Below are positions 26,404 to 35,325 of a stretch of DNA of 64,000 nucleotides, one piece after another. Made by a program: the position numbers and the translations under genes. Each line of letters begins with the position of its first letter. Within the stretch, counting starts at the first letter, position 1. Source of the stretch: an uncultured Sulfitobacter sp. (GTDB taxonomy: Bacteria > Pseudomonadota > Alphaproteobacteria > Rhodobacterales > Rhodobacteraceae); NCBI GenBank assembly GCA_937928635.1, contig CALFWM010000040.1, positions 62,001 through 126,000 of the forward strand. Reading direction: 5' to 3'. Below the pieces are notes generated by a model, which did not search any database, was not told the origin of the DNA, and saw only the letters and a program-made list of their open reading frames with translations.

Positions 26404-28269
26404 ATGTCACGCGAAAAAGACACACCGCCAAAGGGTCACGAGGTTATACAAAAATACCTAAAGACCATTGACTCCTCTCCTGGCGTTTACCGGATGCTAG
26501 ATCATGAAAGTCGTGTGCTATATGTGGGCAAAGCGCGCAACCTGCGCGCGCGGGTGAGTTCCTATGCAAGACCCACAGGCCATACCGCGCGCATTGCCCG
26601 GATGATCGCCAATACCGCCAGCATGATGTTTCTGACCACCAAGACAGAAACCGAAGCGCTGCTGCTGGAACAGAACCTGATCAAGCAGTTGAAACCCAAG
26701 TTCAACGTGTTGCTGCGCGACGACAAGAGCTTTCCAAATATTCTGGTGACATCGGCCCATGACTACCCGCAGATCAAAAAACACCGCGGCGCGAAAAAGG
26801 AAAAAGGGGCGTATTACGGGCCCTTTGCCAGTGCCGGGGCGGTAAACCGCACGCTTAATCAATTGCAGCGGGTTTTTTTGCTGCGTGATTGTTCTAACAC
26901 GATGTTTGAAAGCCGCACGCGGCCCTGCTTGCAGCATCAGATCAAACGCTGCTCAGCGCCCTGCGTGGGCAAGGTGACGCCGCAGGAATACCAGCAAACC
27001 GTCAAGGACGCGGAGCGGTTTTTGTCAGGCAAGTCCACCGACATTCAGGCCCGTCTGGCAGCTGAGATGAATGCGGCTTCCGAAGAGATGGAATTTGAAC
27101 GCGCCGCAGCCCTGCGCGACCGGATCAAGGCCCTGACACAGGTGCAGACCGCCCAAGGGATTAACCCGCAAAACGTCACTGAGGCCGATGTGATTGCCCT
27201 GCATCTTGAAAACGGGCAGGCCTGCGTGCAGGTATTTTTCATTCGGGCCAACCAAAACTGGGGTAACCGTGATTATTACCCGCGCGTTGGGGCGGATGTG
27301 GACGCAGCGGAAGTGCTGGAAGCCTTCATCGGCCAGTTTTATGACACCCGCGAACCGCCCCGGCAGTTGATCCTGTCAAATGAGATCGAAAACCCCGACC
27401 TGATGGCCGAGGCCTTGACCGGCAAATTAGGCCGCAAGGTCGAGTTGATTGTACCCAAGCGGGGCGAAAAGGCCGAACTGGTTGATGGGGCCCTGCGCAA
27501 CGCGCGCGAAAGTCTGGCGCGTAAGATGGCGGAGACCGCAACGCAAACCCGTCTGCTGAAAGAACTGGCCGAGGCATTTGATTTGCCCGCTCCGCCCGCA
27601 CGGATCGAGGTGTATGACAACTCGCATATCCAAGGCACAAATGCGGTGGGCGGGATGATTGTCGCGGGCCCCGACGGGATGATGAAAAACCAGTATCGCA
27701 AGTTCAATATCAAGGGGGAGGAGCTGACCCCCGGTGATGACTTTGGCATGATGAAAGAGGTGTTGCACCGGCGGTTCAAGCGATTGCTGAAGGAAGACCC
27801 GGACCGCAGCCGTGGTATGTGGCCCGAGTTGCTGTTGATTGACGGCGGGGCCGGGCAGGTCAGTGCAGTTGCAGAGATCATGCGCGCGCACGGCGTGCAG
27901 GACATTCCGATGGTCGGGGTTGCCAAAGGGGTGGACCGGGATGCGGGCAAGGAAGAGTTTCACCGTGTGGGCAAACGCCCGATGGCGCTGCGCCACAATG
28001 ATCCGGTTTTGTATTTTGTGCAGCGGCTACGCGATGAGGCGCATCGTTTTGCCATTGGCACGCACCGGGCCAAACGGGCCAAGGCCGTTGGTGCGACACC
28101 GCTGGATGATGTGCCCGGCGTCGGGGCCGGACGCAAACGCGCGTTGTTGGCGCATTTTGGGTCGGCCAAGGCCGTTGGGCGCGCAAACCTAAGTGATCTC
28201 AAGGCGGTAGAGGGGGTTTCTGATGCGCTGGCAGAAACCATCTATGCGTTCTTTCACGAACGTGGATGA
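26404..28269 (+). CDS. uvrC: Excinuclease ABC subunit C
   Basis: The 621-residue UvrC makes the dual incisions of nucleotide excision repair with UvrA and UvrB. Domain order is complete. The GIY-YIG nuclease is at about 22-105 (PGVYRMLD, VLYVGKARNLRARV). A four-cysteine region follows around 165-190 (CSNTMFESRTRPCLQHQIKRC). The UVR motif is at about 220-240. The RNase-H-like 5' nuclease domain spans about 390-560 (IEVYDNSHIQG, LLIDGGAGQ). Tandem helix-hairpin-helices are at the C-terminus. The length matches the family. Confidence 0.97.
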   Translation: MSREKDTPPKGHEVIQKYLKTIDSSPGVYRMLDHESRVLYVGKARNLRARVSSYARPTGHTARIARMIANTASMMFLTTKTETEALLLEQNLIKQLKPKFNVLLRDDKSFPNILVTSAHDYPQIKKHRGAKKEKGAYYGPFASAGAVNRTLNQLQRVFLLRDCSNTMFESRTRPCLQHQIKRCSAPCVGKVTPQEYQQTVKDAERFLSGKSTDIQARLAAEMNAASEEMEFERAAALRDRIKALTQVQTAQGINPQNVTEADVIALHLENGQACVQVFFIRANQNWGNRDYYPRVGADVDAAEVLEAFIGQFYDTREPPRQLILSNEIENPDLMAEALTGKLGRKVELIVPKRGEKAELVDGALRNARESLARKMAETATQTRLLKELAEAFDLPAPPARIEVYDNSHIQGTNAVGGMIVAGPDGMMKNQYRKFNIKGEELTPGDDFGMMKEVLHRRFKRLLKEDPDRSRGMWPELLLIDGGAGQVSAVAEIMRAHGVQDIPMVGVAKGVDRDAGKEEFHRVGKRPMALRHNDPVLYFVQRLRDEAHRFAIGTHRAKRAKAVGATPLDDVPGVGAGRKRALLAHFGSAKAVGRANLSDLKAVEGVSDALAETIYAFFHERG

Positions 28270-28278
28270 GGCACAGGG

Positions 28279-28308
28279 GCGGGCAAGCCCGCACAGGATT
28301 TTGTTTTT
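28279..28308 (+). terminator. Rho-independent terminator after uvrC
   Basis: GCGGG-CAAG-CCCGC forms a tight stem and is followed within eight bases by TTTTGTTTTTTG. It stands ten bases after the uvrC stop. Confidence 0.7.
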
Positions 28309-28311
28309 TGA

Positions 28312-28330
28312 TGAGGGGCTTTGCCCCTCA
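28312..28330. repeat. Second palindrome downstream of uvrC
   Basis: TGAGGGGC-TTT-GCCCCTCA is a perfect eight-pair hairpin, followed by AACTCCCCAGGAATATTTTTGCC without its own U-run. Similar GAGGGGCTTTGCCCCTC-plus-TCCCC...TATTTTTG strings are, to my recollection, common between genes in roseobacters, so it may be a repetitive element. It may also act as a back-up terminator. Confidence 0.5.
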
Positions 28331-28411
28331 AACTCCCCAGGAATATTTTTGCCAGAAAGAGCAGCTCTGTTGGCGCTTTCCCCTCTGGTTCGGGCGGTAT
28401 AGTGTGCCGCT

Positions 28412-29077
28412 ATGAAGTGGAATTTACCCAATATCCTGACACTTGCCCGTCTGATTGCAGCGCCCGGTGTTGCAGTGATGTTTTTGTATTTTACGCGGCC
28501 TTATGCGGATTGGTTTGCGTTGATCCTGTTTGTGTCCGCAGCGGTTACCGACTGGTTTGATGGGTATCTGGCACGGGCCTGGAAACAGGAGACGAAACTG
28601 GGGGCGATGCTGGACCCGATTGCAGACAAGGCGATGGTGGTGATTGCCCTGATGGTGATCATCGGGTTTTCAAGCTGGTCGCCCTGGTTGGTGTTGCCCG
28701 CAACGGTGATTTTGTTTCGTGAGGTTTTTGTATCCGGGTTGCGCGAATACCTTGGGGATGTGGCAGGCACGCTCAAGGTCACAGCGCTGGCCAAGTGGAA
28801 GACAACCTGCCAGATGATTGCAATTGCCGTGCTTTTCTCGCAGGGCGTGTTTGAGCATTATCTTGGCATGTCGGTTTTTGGCATGGATGAAGAGATGATC
28901 CTGTCCATTCTTGATGGCCGCGAGGAAGACGTGCTGGGCCTGTGGTGGAAGCTGGCGGGCATGAACTGGGCAGGCACGGCCGGGTTGTGGCTGCTGTGGT
29001 TGGCAGCCGCGCTCACAGCGATTACAGGGATTGATTATCTGATGAAGGCGTTGCCACATTTGCGGGAGACACGGTAA
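28412..29077 (+). CDS. pgsA: CDP-diacylglycerol-glycerol-3-phosphate 3-phosphatidyltransferase
   Basis: The 221-residue membrane enzyme makes phosphatidylglycerol phosphate, the committed step to phosphatidylglycerol. The CDP-alcohol phosphotransferase motif is complete: DWFDGYLAR, eight residues, GAMLDPIADK, at about 46-72. Several hydrophobic helices follow. The stop codon overlaps the moaD start (TAATG). About 20 residues between the last two helices (EEMILSILDGREEDVLG) look like a lineage insertion. Confidence 0.95.
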   Translation: MKWNLPNILTLARLIAAPGVAVMFLYFTRPYADWFALILFVSAAVTDWFDGYLARAWKQETKLGAMLDPIADKAMVVIALMVIIGFSSWSPWLVLPATVILFREVFVSGLREYLGDVAGTLKVTALAKWKTTCQMIAIAVLFSQGVFEHYLGMSVFGMDEEMILSILDGREEDVLGLWWKLAGMNWAGTAGLWLLWLAAALTAITGIDYLMKALPHLRETR

Positions 29078-29322
29078 TGCAGGTGCTTTATTTTGCCTGG
29101 GTACGGGAGCGGATCGGGGTGCCGCGCGAGGTGGTCGACACCAGCGCAGAAACGGTCAGGGATCTGGTCGCAGAATTGCAGGCCAAGGAAGAACGCTATA
29201 CTCTTGCTTTTTCTGACCTGAGCGCGCTGCGGGTTGCGGTTGATCAGGTGCTAAGCGATTTTGACACGCCTCTGGCCGGCGTGCAGGAAGTTGCGTTTTT
29301 TCCGCCGATGACGGGGGGCTAG
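29077..29322 (+). CDS. moaD: Molybdopterin synthase sulfur carrier subunit
   Basis: The 81-residue ubiquitin-like protein has a C-terminal Gly-Gly (FFPPMTGG) that is thiocarboxylated to deliver sulfur to precursor Z. The opening VLYFAWVRERIG is typical. It lies between pgsA and moaE, three bases from moaE. Its presence fits the molybdenum hydroxylase at the left end of the window. Confidence 0.95.
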   Translation: MQVLYFAWVRERIGVPREVVDTSAETVRDLVAELQAKEERYTLAFSDLSALRVAVDQVLSDFDTPLAGVQEVAFFPPMTGG

Positions 29323-29325
29323 CCC

Positions 29326-29778
29326 ATGCGTGTTTTGGTGCAGGATGCGCCTTTTGATCTGGGGGCAGAAACCCAGGCGTTTGCGCAGGGACACAGCGAC
29401 ATGGGTGCAATTGTGACCTTTACCGGTGTGGTGCGTGATCTGCCGGGTGATCCGTTGCAGGTGATGGAAATTGAGCATTACCCCGGCATGACCGAACTGG
29501 CGTTGCGTGAGATGGCGGAGACGGCAAAGGAGCGTTTTTCATTGGGTGATGTGCTGGTTATTCACCGTTTTGGGGCGCTGAAACCCGGTGAGATGATCAT
29601 GATGGTGGCCACCGCCGCGCCGCATCGCAAAGATGCCTTTGCAGCGGCAGATTTTCTGATGGACTATCTGAAATCGCGCGCGCCGTTCTGGAAACGGGAG
29701 ATCACCGCCAAAGGGGCAACGTGGGTTGCGTCCAAAGAGGCCGATGAGGATGCGTTGGGCCAGTGGGAGACGCCCTGA
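29326..29778 (+). CDS. moaE: Molybdopterin synthase catalytic subunit
   Basis: The 150-residue large subunit of molybdopterin synthase converts precursor Z to molybdopterin with MoaD. Visible family blocks are VTFTGVVRDLPG near 30, IEHYPGMTE near 48, HRFGALKPGE near 80 and RAPFWKREIT near 122, whose Lys is the active-site residue contacting the MoaD tail. It directly follows moaD. Confidence 0.95.
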   Translation: MRVLVQDAPFDLGAETQAFAQGHSDMGAIVTFTGVVRDLPGDPLQVMEIEHYPGMTELALREMAETAKERFSLGDVLVIHRFGALKPGEMIMMVATAAPHRKDAFAAADFLMDYLKSRAPFWKREITAKGATWVASKEADEDALGQWETP

Positions 29779-29808
29779 GCGGCAGCGCGCGGGTCGTTCA
29801 CTGCCGCT
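29778..29808. terminator. Hairpin after moaE
   Basis: AGCGGCAG overlaps the moaE stop and pairs with CTGCCGCT across 15 bases, followed by ATAGGCATTTTC. It lies between convergent genes and is a modest terminator candidate. Confidence 0.5.
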
Positions 29809-29844
29809 ATAGGCATTTTCTACTTGGCGCAGTGATCAGTAGAT

Positions 29845-30168
29845 TTACTCGGAGGAGCGCTCGTAATGGGCGCGCAGTTCTTCGGTTTCGTGCCGGGCAT
29901 CGCGCAGACCGTCCATGGCCGCGCGCAATTCCGCTTCGGTCTGGGACAGCTGGTTGGTCAGCTCCGCCTCACGCTGTTGCAGATAGGTAATGGCCTGATC
30001 ACGGGTTTCCTCCGCCTCATGCAATTCCTGGCTCATTTTGTCGAGTTGTTCGACATCACCTGCCGCAACACGGGTAAAGCGGTGCAGCAGCCAATTGGCA
30101 AACCACCCCAGACAGAAAGCGACAAAGAGAATGATTGCTGTCGCAAGGACAAATTCAGTTCTACTCAT
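29845..30168 (-). CDS. Small membrane-anchored coiled-coil protein
   Basis: The 107-residue protein has one N-terminal transmembrane helix (about 5-25, FVLATAIILFVAFCLGWFANWL). The rest is charged and heptad-like (about 38-105), rich in Glu, Gln and Arg. No enzyme motif is present. The start at 30168 overlaps the stop of the OmpA-type gene by eight bases. An alternative start at 30255 would run far into that gene. It probably works at the envelope with that partner. Confidence 0.78.
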   Translation of the reverse strand: MSRTEFVLATAIILFVAFCLGWFANWLLHRFTRVAAGDVEQLDKMSQELHEAEETRDQAITYLQQREAELTNQLSQTEAELRAAMDGLRDARHETEELRAHYERSSE

Positions 30169-32074
30169 CGGTGGTGCCTGTGTTTGCGTCGATATCGTCC
30201 TGTGTATCGCCGGTTTGCGCGACACTTTCCAGTGTTGTTTCCTCGGGCTGGGCAACCGTATCGGGGCGGATCAGACGGAATTCGATGCGCCGGTTGGCTT
30301 CGCGGCCCGCTTCGGTCTGATTGTCCGCGATCGGGCTGCTTTCGCCATACCCCCTGGCAGCAAAAGAGCCGGTCAATACGCGGCGGGCGCGCAGCTCGTT
30401 CAGCACTGATTCTGCACGCGACTGGGAAAGTTCCAGGTTCATGGATTCCCGGCCCTGACTGTCGGTGTGGCCCTGAATCTCCAAGGGCAGCGCGCCGCAG
30501 CGTTTCAGGATCGCGGCGATATCGTCCATTGTGCCCAGGGTGGCCGCGTCAATCGTGGCAGAGCTTGGTTCAAAGGTGATTTTGCTCACCTTTAGCACGT
30601 CGCGAATTTCGACTTCGCATTCGTCAGGGGTTGGAATGCCCAACACCGGATCCAGCTTTTTCTGATAGGTGACGTCGATGTCATAGACGGACCCTTCCCC
30701 AAGTTTGCCAGCCAGAAGTGTCGCAATTTCCGTGCTGGCATCTGCGTTTCCGGTGTTCCCGGTCAAGGATATGGTATCAGGGGTCACCGTCAGCGCGCCG
30801 TTGCTGAGTGCCGAAAGCGCCTCAAGTCCGGTCAGGATGCGTGGCGACCAGTCTGCGGGCAAACCCTCCGCAACGCGGGTGGCGGTATAGACCTTGGCGG
30901 AGCCAAACCGCGCCTTGGCGTAGCTGTCTGCCAATTCGCGCGCGCCTGCGCTTTCCATGCGGCCGCGCAATTGAACCTGCCCTTCTGGGCTAAGCGTCGC
31001 GGTAAATTCCGGGGGGCCTGCGCTCGGGTCCGCCACTTTGGGCAGCTGTGCGTTGAGGGCAAAGACTTCTGGCAGGGCACTTTCAAGCTCGCCCACAACG
31101 CGGTCAAACAGAGCCTGATCCGTGCCTTCTGCGGCGACGAGGGTGATGTCAGCATCTGCAAAGCTGACAGAACCGCCTTCAAACCGATCCAGGGCTGTGA
31201 TGGCCTGCACCACCGCCGTTGACCAGTTTGGGCTGGGCACACCCATGCCAACAGTACACCGTGCGGTGCCGGTGCTGCCGGCGTTGGCCGCAGCTGTCAG
31301 GATTTCCGCACGGGCCCGCAACGAATCTGCTGAACAGGCATCAAAACGTGCGCCCTCTGCGTCTTTTTCAAAGCGCAGGGTAAAGGGCGTGATCACCGGG
31401 CGTGGGGCAGAGATGTCGAGCGAAAGGCGCAGGTCACGCGGCGCGTCGCGGCGCAGGGTGGCCTCCATTTTCTGCTTGGCATTGGCGCTGTCGGCAATCG
31501 CTGTGATCGCCACCTCGCCAGCGGCAACGGAAATCTTTGAGCGTGGCAACATGGCCATGGCATCCACCGCAAAATCCATCGCAACCTGCCAATTATCCGG
31601 TGTGGGATAATCTGCGGTTTGCAGCAGGTCAGATAATTCGCCTTGATCCGACATGGCATTGAAACTTGCGATGATGGCTTCGCGGTCCGTGGAGGCCGGG
31701 ATCAATCCGCTGACGCTGATCCCGCTTTCGTTGCGCAGCATTTCTGCGGAAAACCGGGGAGGGGCCACGGCGGCCTGTGCCTCGACCTCCATTTCATCAA
31801 TGACCCGCGCCGCATCGACCACCGAACCGGCGGTGGTGATGGCATGAAATCGCACAGCCTCGGTAGGGGCGATACCCGCAAGGGTCACCTGCAGGCCATC
31901 CGCCTGAACCTCGGCCCATGTCATGCCTTGATCATCAAGCGCGTCGCGCACGCCAATCTCAGATGTTTCCTCAATCAGTTTGACCGAAAAATTTGCAGCG
32001 ACCAAAGAGACCACAGCCGCAGCGGCAAAGGTCAGGGTCACAGTCAAAAGTGCAGATAGGCGCATGGGTTTCAT
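30161..32074 (-). CDS. OmpA-family envelope protein with BON-like repeats
   Basis: The 637-residue protein has an N-terminal membrane anchor or signal (MRLSALLTVTLTFAAAAVVSLVAA). A long region of repeated BON-like modules follows (for example DGLQVTLAGIAPTEA and later GALTVTPDTISLTGNTG). An OmpA peptidoglycan-binding domain occupies about 510-610 (FEPSSATIDAA, LEIQGHTDSQG, LNLELSQSRAESVLNEL, GYGESSPIADN). The acidic tail is probably disordered. It would link the membrane to the cell wall. It follows ubiA on the same strand by 54 bases. Confidence 0.87.
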   Translation of the reverse strand: MKPMRLSALLTVTLTFAAAAVVSLVAANFSVKLIEETSEIGVRDALDDQGMTWAEVQADGLQVTLAGIAPTEAVRFHAITTAGSVVDAARVIDEMEVEAQAAVAPPRFSAEMLRNESGISVSGLIPASTDREAIIASFNAMSDQGELSDLLQTADYPTPDNWQVAMDFAVDAMAMLPRSKISVAAGEVAITAIADSANAKQKMEATLRRDAPRDLRLSLDISAPRPVITPFTLRFEKDAEGARFDACSADSLRARAEILTAAANAGSTGTARCTVGMGVPSPNWSTAVVQAITALDRFEGGSVSFADADITLVAAEGTDQALFDRVVGELESALPEVFALNAQLPKVADPSAGPPEFTATLSPEGQVQLRGRMESAGARELADSYAKARFGSAKVYTATRVAEGLPADWSPRILTGLEALSALSNGALTVTPDTISLTGNTGNADASTEIATLLAGKLGEGSVYDIDVTYQKKLDPVLGIPTPDECEVEIRDVLKVSKITFEPSSATIDAATLGTMDDIAAILKRCGALPLEIQGHTDSQGRESMNLELSQSRAESVLNELRARRVLTGSFAARGYGESSPIADNQTEAGREANRRIEFRLIRPDTVAQPEETTLESVAQTGDTQDDIDANTGTTDE

Positions 32075-32128
32075 GGATCTCAGTTGCGGCTTAGGTCTGT
32101 TGATACGCCGGGCGGGCCCTGCGTGCAA

Positions 32129-33091
32129 TCACGCGAGCAGGGCAGCAGCGAAAAAGAGCAGCGGGATCATGCCCGTATCGCGGTTTGCGCGAAACAATTG
32201 CAGGCATTTGGCCGGATTGTTGATGTCCAGGCCTCTTAACTGCCAGGCCATGTGCCAGCCCATCATCCAAGGGCCGCCCAAGGCCAGCACCATCGCCAGG
32301 ACCGAGGCATTGGGCAAGGCGGCATAAATCACAGCAATGCCCATCAGCCCCACTGTGGCCATCAAAAACCGGCGCAGCCAATGGGCCGTGTTGGTGCCAA
32401 ACAGCCGAGCGGTGGATTTGACCCCGATCAGGGCGTCGTCTTCGGTGTCTTGGTGGGCATAGATGGTGTCATAAAACAGCGTCCATGCGATGCCCGCCAG
32501 ATAAAGCACCACCGCAGGTGCGCCCAGTGACCCGGTATGGGCGGTCCAGACCAACAGCGCGCCCCAGTTGAACGCGAGCCCCAAAAACACCTGCGGCCAC
32601 CATGTGAAGCGTTTGGCAAAAGGGTAGATTGTCACCAGCACCAGCGACAGAACACCGAGCGAAATCGCGGACCAGTTGAAGGTGAAAAGAATGCAGGCGG
32701 CCAGTAGGGCTTGGATGACCATCCAGACGGCGGCCTGTTTGGTGGTGACTTGACCTGAGGGGATGGGCCGGGAGCGCGTGCGTTCCACCTGCGCGTCAAA
32801 GTCGCGGTCGGTGATGTCATTCCATGTACAGCCCGCGCCCCGCATCAGCCAGGCCCCCAGGCCGCAGCCGATGAAAATCCACAAATCCTCCCAACGCGGG
32901 CTTTGATCATAAAGGATGGCCAGCGCCAGACCCCACCAGCAGGGGATCAGCAGCAGCCATGTGCCAATCGGGCGGTCCGCACGGGACAGGCGCAGGTAGG
33001 GCCGCGTTGCAGGGGGCGCAAAGCGGTCCACCCAATTGTCCGATGTGGCGTCCGCAACGGTTCCATCTGGCAGGGGCGGTTGGTCTTGCAT
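32129..33091 (-). CDS. ubiA: 4-hydroxybenzoate octaprenyltransferase
   Basis: The 320-residue membrane prenyltransferase of ubiquinone synthesis carries both Asp-rich motifs that bind Mg-diphosphate: NDITDRDFDAQVERTRSRPI near 95-114 and YDTIYAHQDTEDD near 215. About eight helices are visible. The start at 33091 gives MQDQPPLPDG and normal length. A much longer in-frame reading to 33802 is only a shadow of rsmE. Its start codon is 12 bases from the divergent rsmE start. Confidence 0.94.
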   Translation of the reverse strand: MQDQPPLPDGTVADATSDNWVDRFAPPATRPYLRLSRADRPIGTWLLLIPCWWGLALAILYDQSPRWEDLWIFIGCGLGAWLMRGAGCTWNDITDRDFDAQVERTRSRPIPSGQVTTKQAAVWMVIQALLAACILFTFNWSAISLGVLSLVLVTIYPFAKRFTWWPQVFLGLAFNWGALLVWTAHTGSLGAPAVVLYLAGIAWTLFYDTIYAHQDTEDDALIGVKSTARLFGTNTAHWLRRFLMATVGLMGIAVIYAALPNASVLAMVLALGGPWMMGWHMAWQLRGLDINNPAKCLQLFRANRDTGMIPLLFFAAALLA

Positions 33092-33103
33092 ATATCGGGA
33101 CTC

Positions 33104-33832
33104 ATGAGTGGAAATGTCAGACTGTATGTAGAGCACAGCCTTGGGGCGGGGCAATCGGTGACTTTGTCGCGGGAACAGGCGCACTACCTGTTTGGCGTCA
33201 TGCGCAAGGGCGTAGGCACCAAGGTATCGCTGTTTAACGGGCAAGACGGCGAATGGCAGGCCGAAGTGGTGGAGGCCGGGAAACGGGTAGGGATTTTGAC
33301 GTGCCGGGTGCAGACCCGTCCAGTGCAGATGCCGCCCGATCTGTGGTTGATGTTTGCCCCGATCAAAAAGGCGCGCACGGATTTTATCGTCGAGAAGGCC
33401 GCAGAAATGGGGGCGCGGCGGATTGTACCGGTGATGACAGAATTCACCAATGCCGGACGGATACAGCGGGACCGTTTGCAAGCCCATGCGATTGAGGCCG
33501 CAGAGCAATGTGGCGGGACCTTTGTGCCGCACGTGGCCGAGGCGATAAAGTTTGGCGCGCTGCTGGATCATTGGGATGTAGGCCGTGGGATTATGTTTTG
33601 TGATGAAGCGCTTGCGGGGGGCTCCTCCAGCTTGCCAGCTGTCCTCGCCGCACCAGCCGCGATTCTGATCGGGCCGGAGGGGGGATTTTCTCCAGCGGAG
33701 CGCAAGCGGCTTGGCGGGCTTGAGGCAGCACAGGCCGTGAGCCTTGGCCCGCGCATTTTGCGTGCAGACACAGCGGCAGTGGCGGCACTGACCCTGTGGC
33801 AACAGGCTTTGGGAGATTGGGATGCTGCGTGA
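33104..33832 (+). CDS. rsmE: 16S rRNA (uracil1498-N3)-methyltransferase
   Basis: The 242-residue SPOUT-type methyltransferase has an N-terminal PUA-like part (SREQAHYLFGVMRKGVG) and a knotted C-terminal domain. The latter has LIGPEGGFSPAE near 195 and SLGPRILRADTAAVAAL near 218, which form the AdoMet site. It methylates U1498 of 16S rRNA in the assembled 30S subunit. Its start is 12 bases from the ubiA start. Confidence 0.95.
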   Translation: MSGNVRLYVEHSLGAGQSVTLSREQAHYLFGVMRKGVGTKVSLFNGQDGEWQAEVVEAGKRVGILTCRVQTRPVQMPPDLWLMFAPIKKARTDFIVEKAAEMGARRIVPVMTEFTNAGRIQRDRLQAHAIEAAEQCGGTFVPHVAEAIKFGALLDHWDVGRGIMFCDEALAGGSSSLPAVLAAPAAILIGPEGGFSPAERKRLGGLEAAQAVSLGPRILRADTAAVAALTLWQQALGDWDAA

Positions 33833-34676
33833 GGCGGGGCCGGATGATGGGGCCGCGCTAGAAGCGTTTCTGTCGCGTCATGCCGGGACCTCCATGTTCA
33901 TGCGCGGCAATCTGGCAGCGCAGGGCACGCAAGAGCGTGAGCACCGACACGGCACGCGGTTCATGCTGCACGAAGAGGGGGCAGAGATCGTGGCGGTTGC
34001 AGGTATCACAAATGCGGGTCACGTCATGTGTCAGGCACCGGGACAGCCGGAGGCGTTTTTTGAGGCGGTGGCCGAGGCCTTTACCGGGCGCGCGGTGGCC
34101 GGTTTGGGTGGTGACCCTGAGCAGGTTGCCGCTCTGGAGGCTGCTTTGGGCCTTGAGGGGGCGGATTTTATCCTGCGCCGGGACTTGCCGCTGTTTGAAC
34201 TTGAGCTAGCACATCTGCGCCTTCCAGACGTGGCCATGACCCTGCGTGCCCCGGATCCTGCGGACGTCGCGTGGTTGAGCGACTGGTTTGTGGGATTTCT
34301 GACAGAAACCGAATTGGCGGGCGCAAGTGAAGGTATGAAAGCCGCGGCAGCCTACGTGAACGCGCGGGATGCGCGCCTGGGCCTTGTCGGGGGGAAACCC
34401 GTGGCGATGACAAATTTTAACGCAAGGGCGTTTGATACGGTGCAAATCGGTGGTGTCTACGTGCCCCAAGCCGCACGCGGACAGGGATATGGCGGTGCCG
34501 TTGTTGCCCGGCATCTGGAGGTGGCGCGCGAGACCGGGATTAACCGCGCGATCCTGTTCGCAGCCTCAGAATATGCCGTGCGCAGCTATGAACGGATCGG
34601 GTTTAAGGCTGCGGGGTCGTATAAACTGGCGATGTTGCGTGACCCTGTTATTGTTTCCCGGCGCGTGGTTACATGA
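33822..34676 (+). CDS. GNAT family N-acetyltransferase
   Basis: The 284-residue protein has a C-terminal GNAT domain at about 150-280 with the acetyl-CoA loop QAARGQGYGGAVVARHLE (R-x2-G-x-G type) and the late ASEYAVRSYERIGF segment. The first 130 residues form a degenerate GNAT-like half (MLREAGPDDGAALEAFL). It overlaps rsmE by 11 bases. The acceptor is unknown. Confidence 0.82.
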   Translation: MLREAGPDDGAALEAFLSRHAGTSMFMRGNLAAQGTQEREHRHGTRFMLHEEGAEIVAVAGITNAGHVMCQAPGQPEAFFEAVAEAFTGRAVAGLGGDPEQVAALEAALGLEGADFILRRDLPLFELELAHLRLPDVAMTLRAPDPADVAWLSDWFVGFLTETELAGASEGMKAAAAYVNARDARLGLVGGKPVAMTNFNARAFDTVQIGGVYVPQAARGQGYGGAVVARHLEVARETGINRAILFAASEYAVRSYERIGFKAAGSYKLAMLRDPVIVSRRVVT

Positions 34677-34734
34677 GAGGGATACATCCGGTCGTGGGCA
34701 TTGGATTGAGTTTATTGGAAGGGTGAAAAGGGCG

Positions 34735-35265
34735 ATGAGCGGATTTCTTCGACCTGAGGCGCGCGCTCTGTTGTGGCGGTGGCGGGAGCTCTTGGTGGGC
34801 ATCGGACTTGTCCTCATCGGGGTGTGGCTGGTGCTGGGGCCAGGGTTTTTGCTGGCGGTGCCGGGGTATGCACTGTTGCTGGGGGGGAGCATCCTGACCT
34901 GGATGGGCATTCAACGCGGACGGTTTCGCGGGACGGATGGCGGTGCCGGCGCTGTGAAGGTGGTGGAGGGGCAGGTGACGTATTTTGGCCCATGGACCGG
35001 CGGCACGGTGGCCCTGCGCGAATTGGATCGCCTGAGCCTTGATCGCGCACTTTTTCCGGCCCATTGGCGGCTGGAACAGCTTGGCCAACCGGCCCTGTTG
35101 ATCCCGGTTAATGCCGAAGGGTCTGATGCGTTGTTTGATGCCTTTGCGGCCCTTCCGGGGTTGAAAACAGAGCGCATGTTGCAGGAGATGCAGGGCGATC
35201 CGCATCAAGCGGTTGTGATCTGGCAAAAGCCCGCGCGCGCGCCGGTTGGCGTCACGTTGCATTGA
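34735..35265 (+). CDS. Conserved membrane protein of unknown function
   Basis: The 176-residue protein has two adjacent hydrophobic segments (about 19-36 and 39-60) and a soluble C-terminal half of about 110 residues (VVEGQVTYFGPWTGGTVALREL). This layout resembles small PH-like membrane proteins, but I do not recognise the family. A GTG at 34723 is an alternative start. It precedes gshA by 60 bases on the same strand. Confidence 0.72.
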   Translation: MSGFLRPEARALLWRWRELLVGIGLVLIGVWLVLGPGFLLAVPGYALLLGGSILTWMGIQRGRFRGTDGGAGAVKVVEGQVTYFGPWTGGTVALRELDRLSLDRALFPAHWRLEQLGQPALLIPVNAEGSDALFDAFAALPGLKTERMLQEMQGDPHQAVVIWQKPARAPVGVTLH

Positions 35266-35325
35266 CACCCCCGCCATTTCGCCGCATCCAAGGCGTTCTC
35301 AGACGTTCAAACGGAGCCTACTCTT

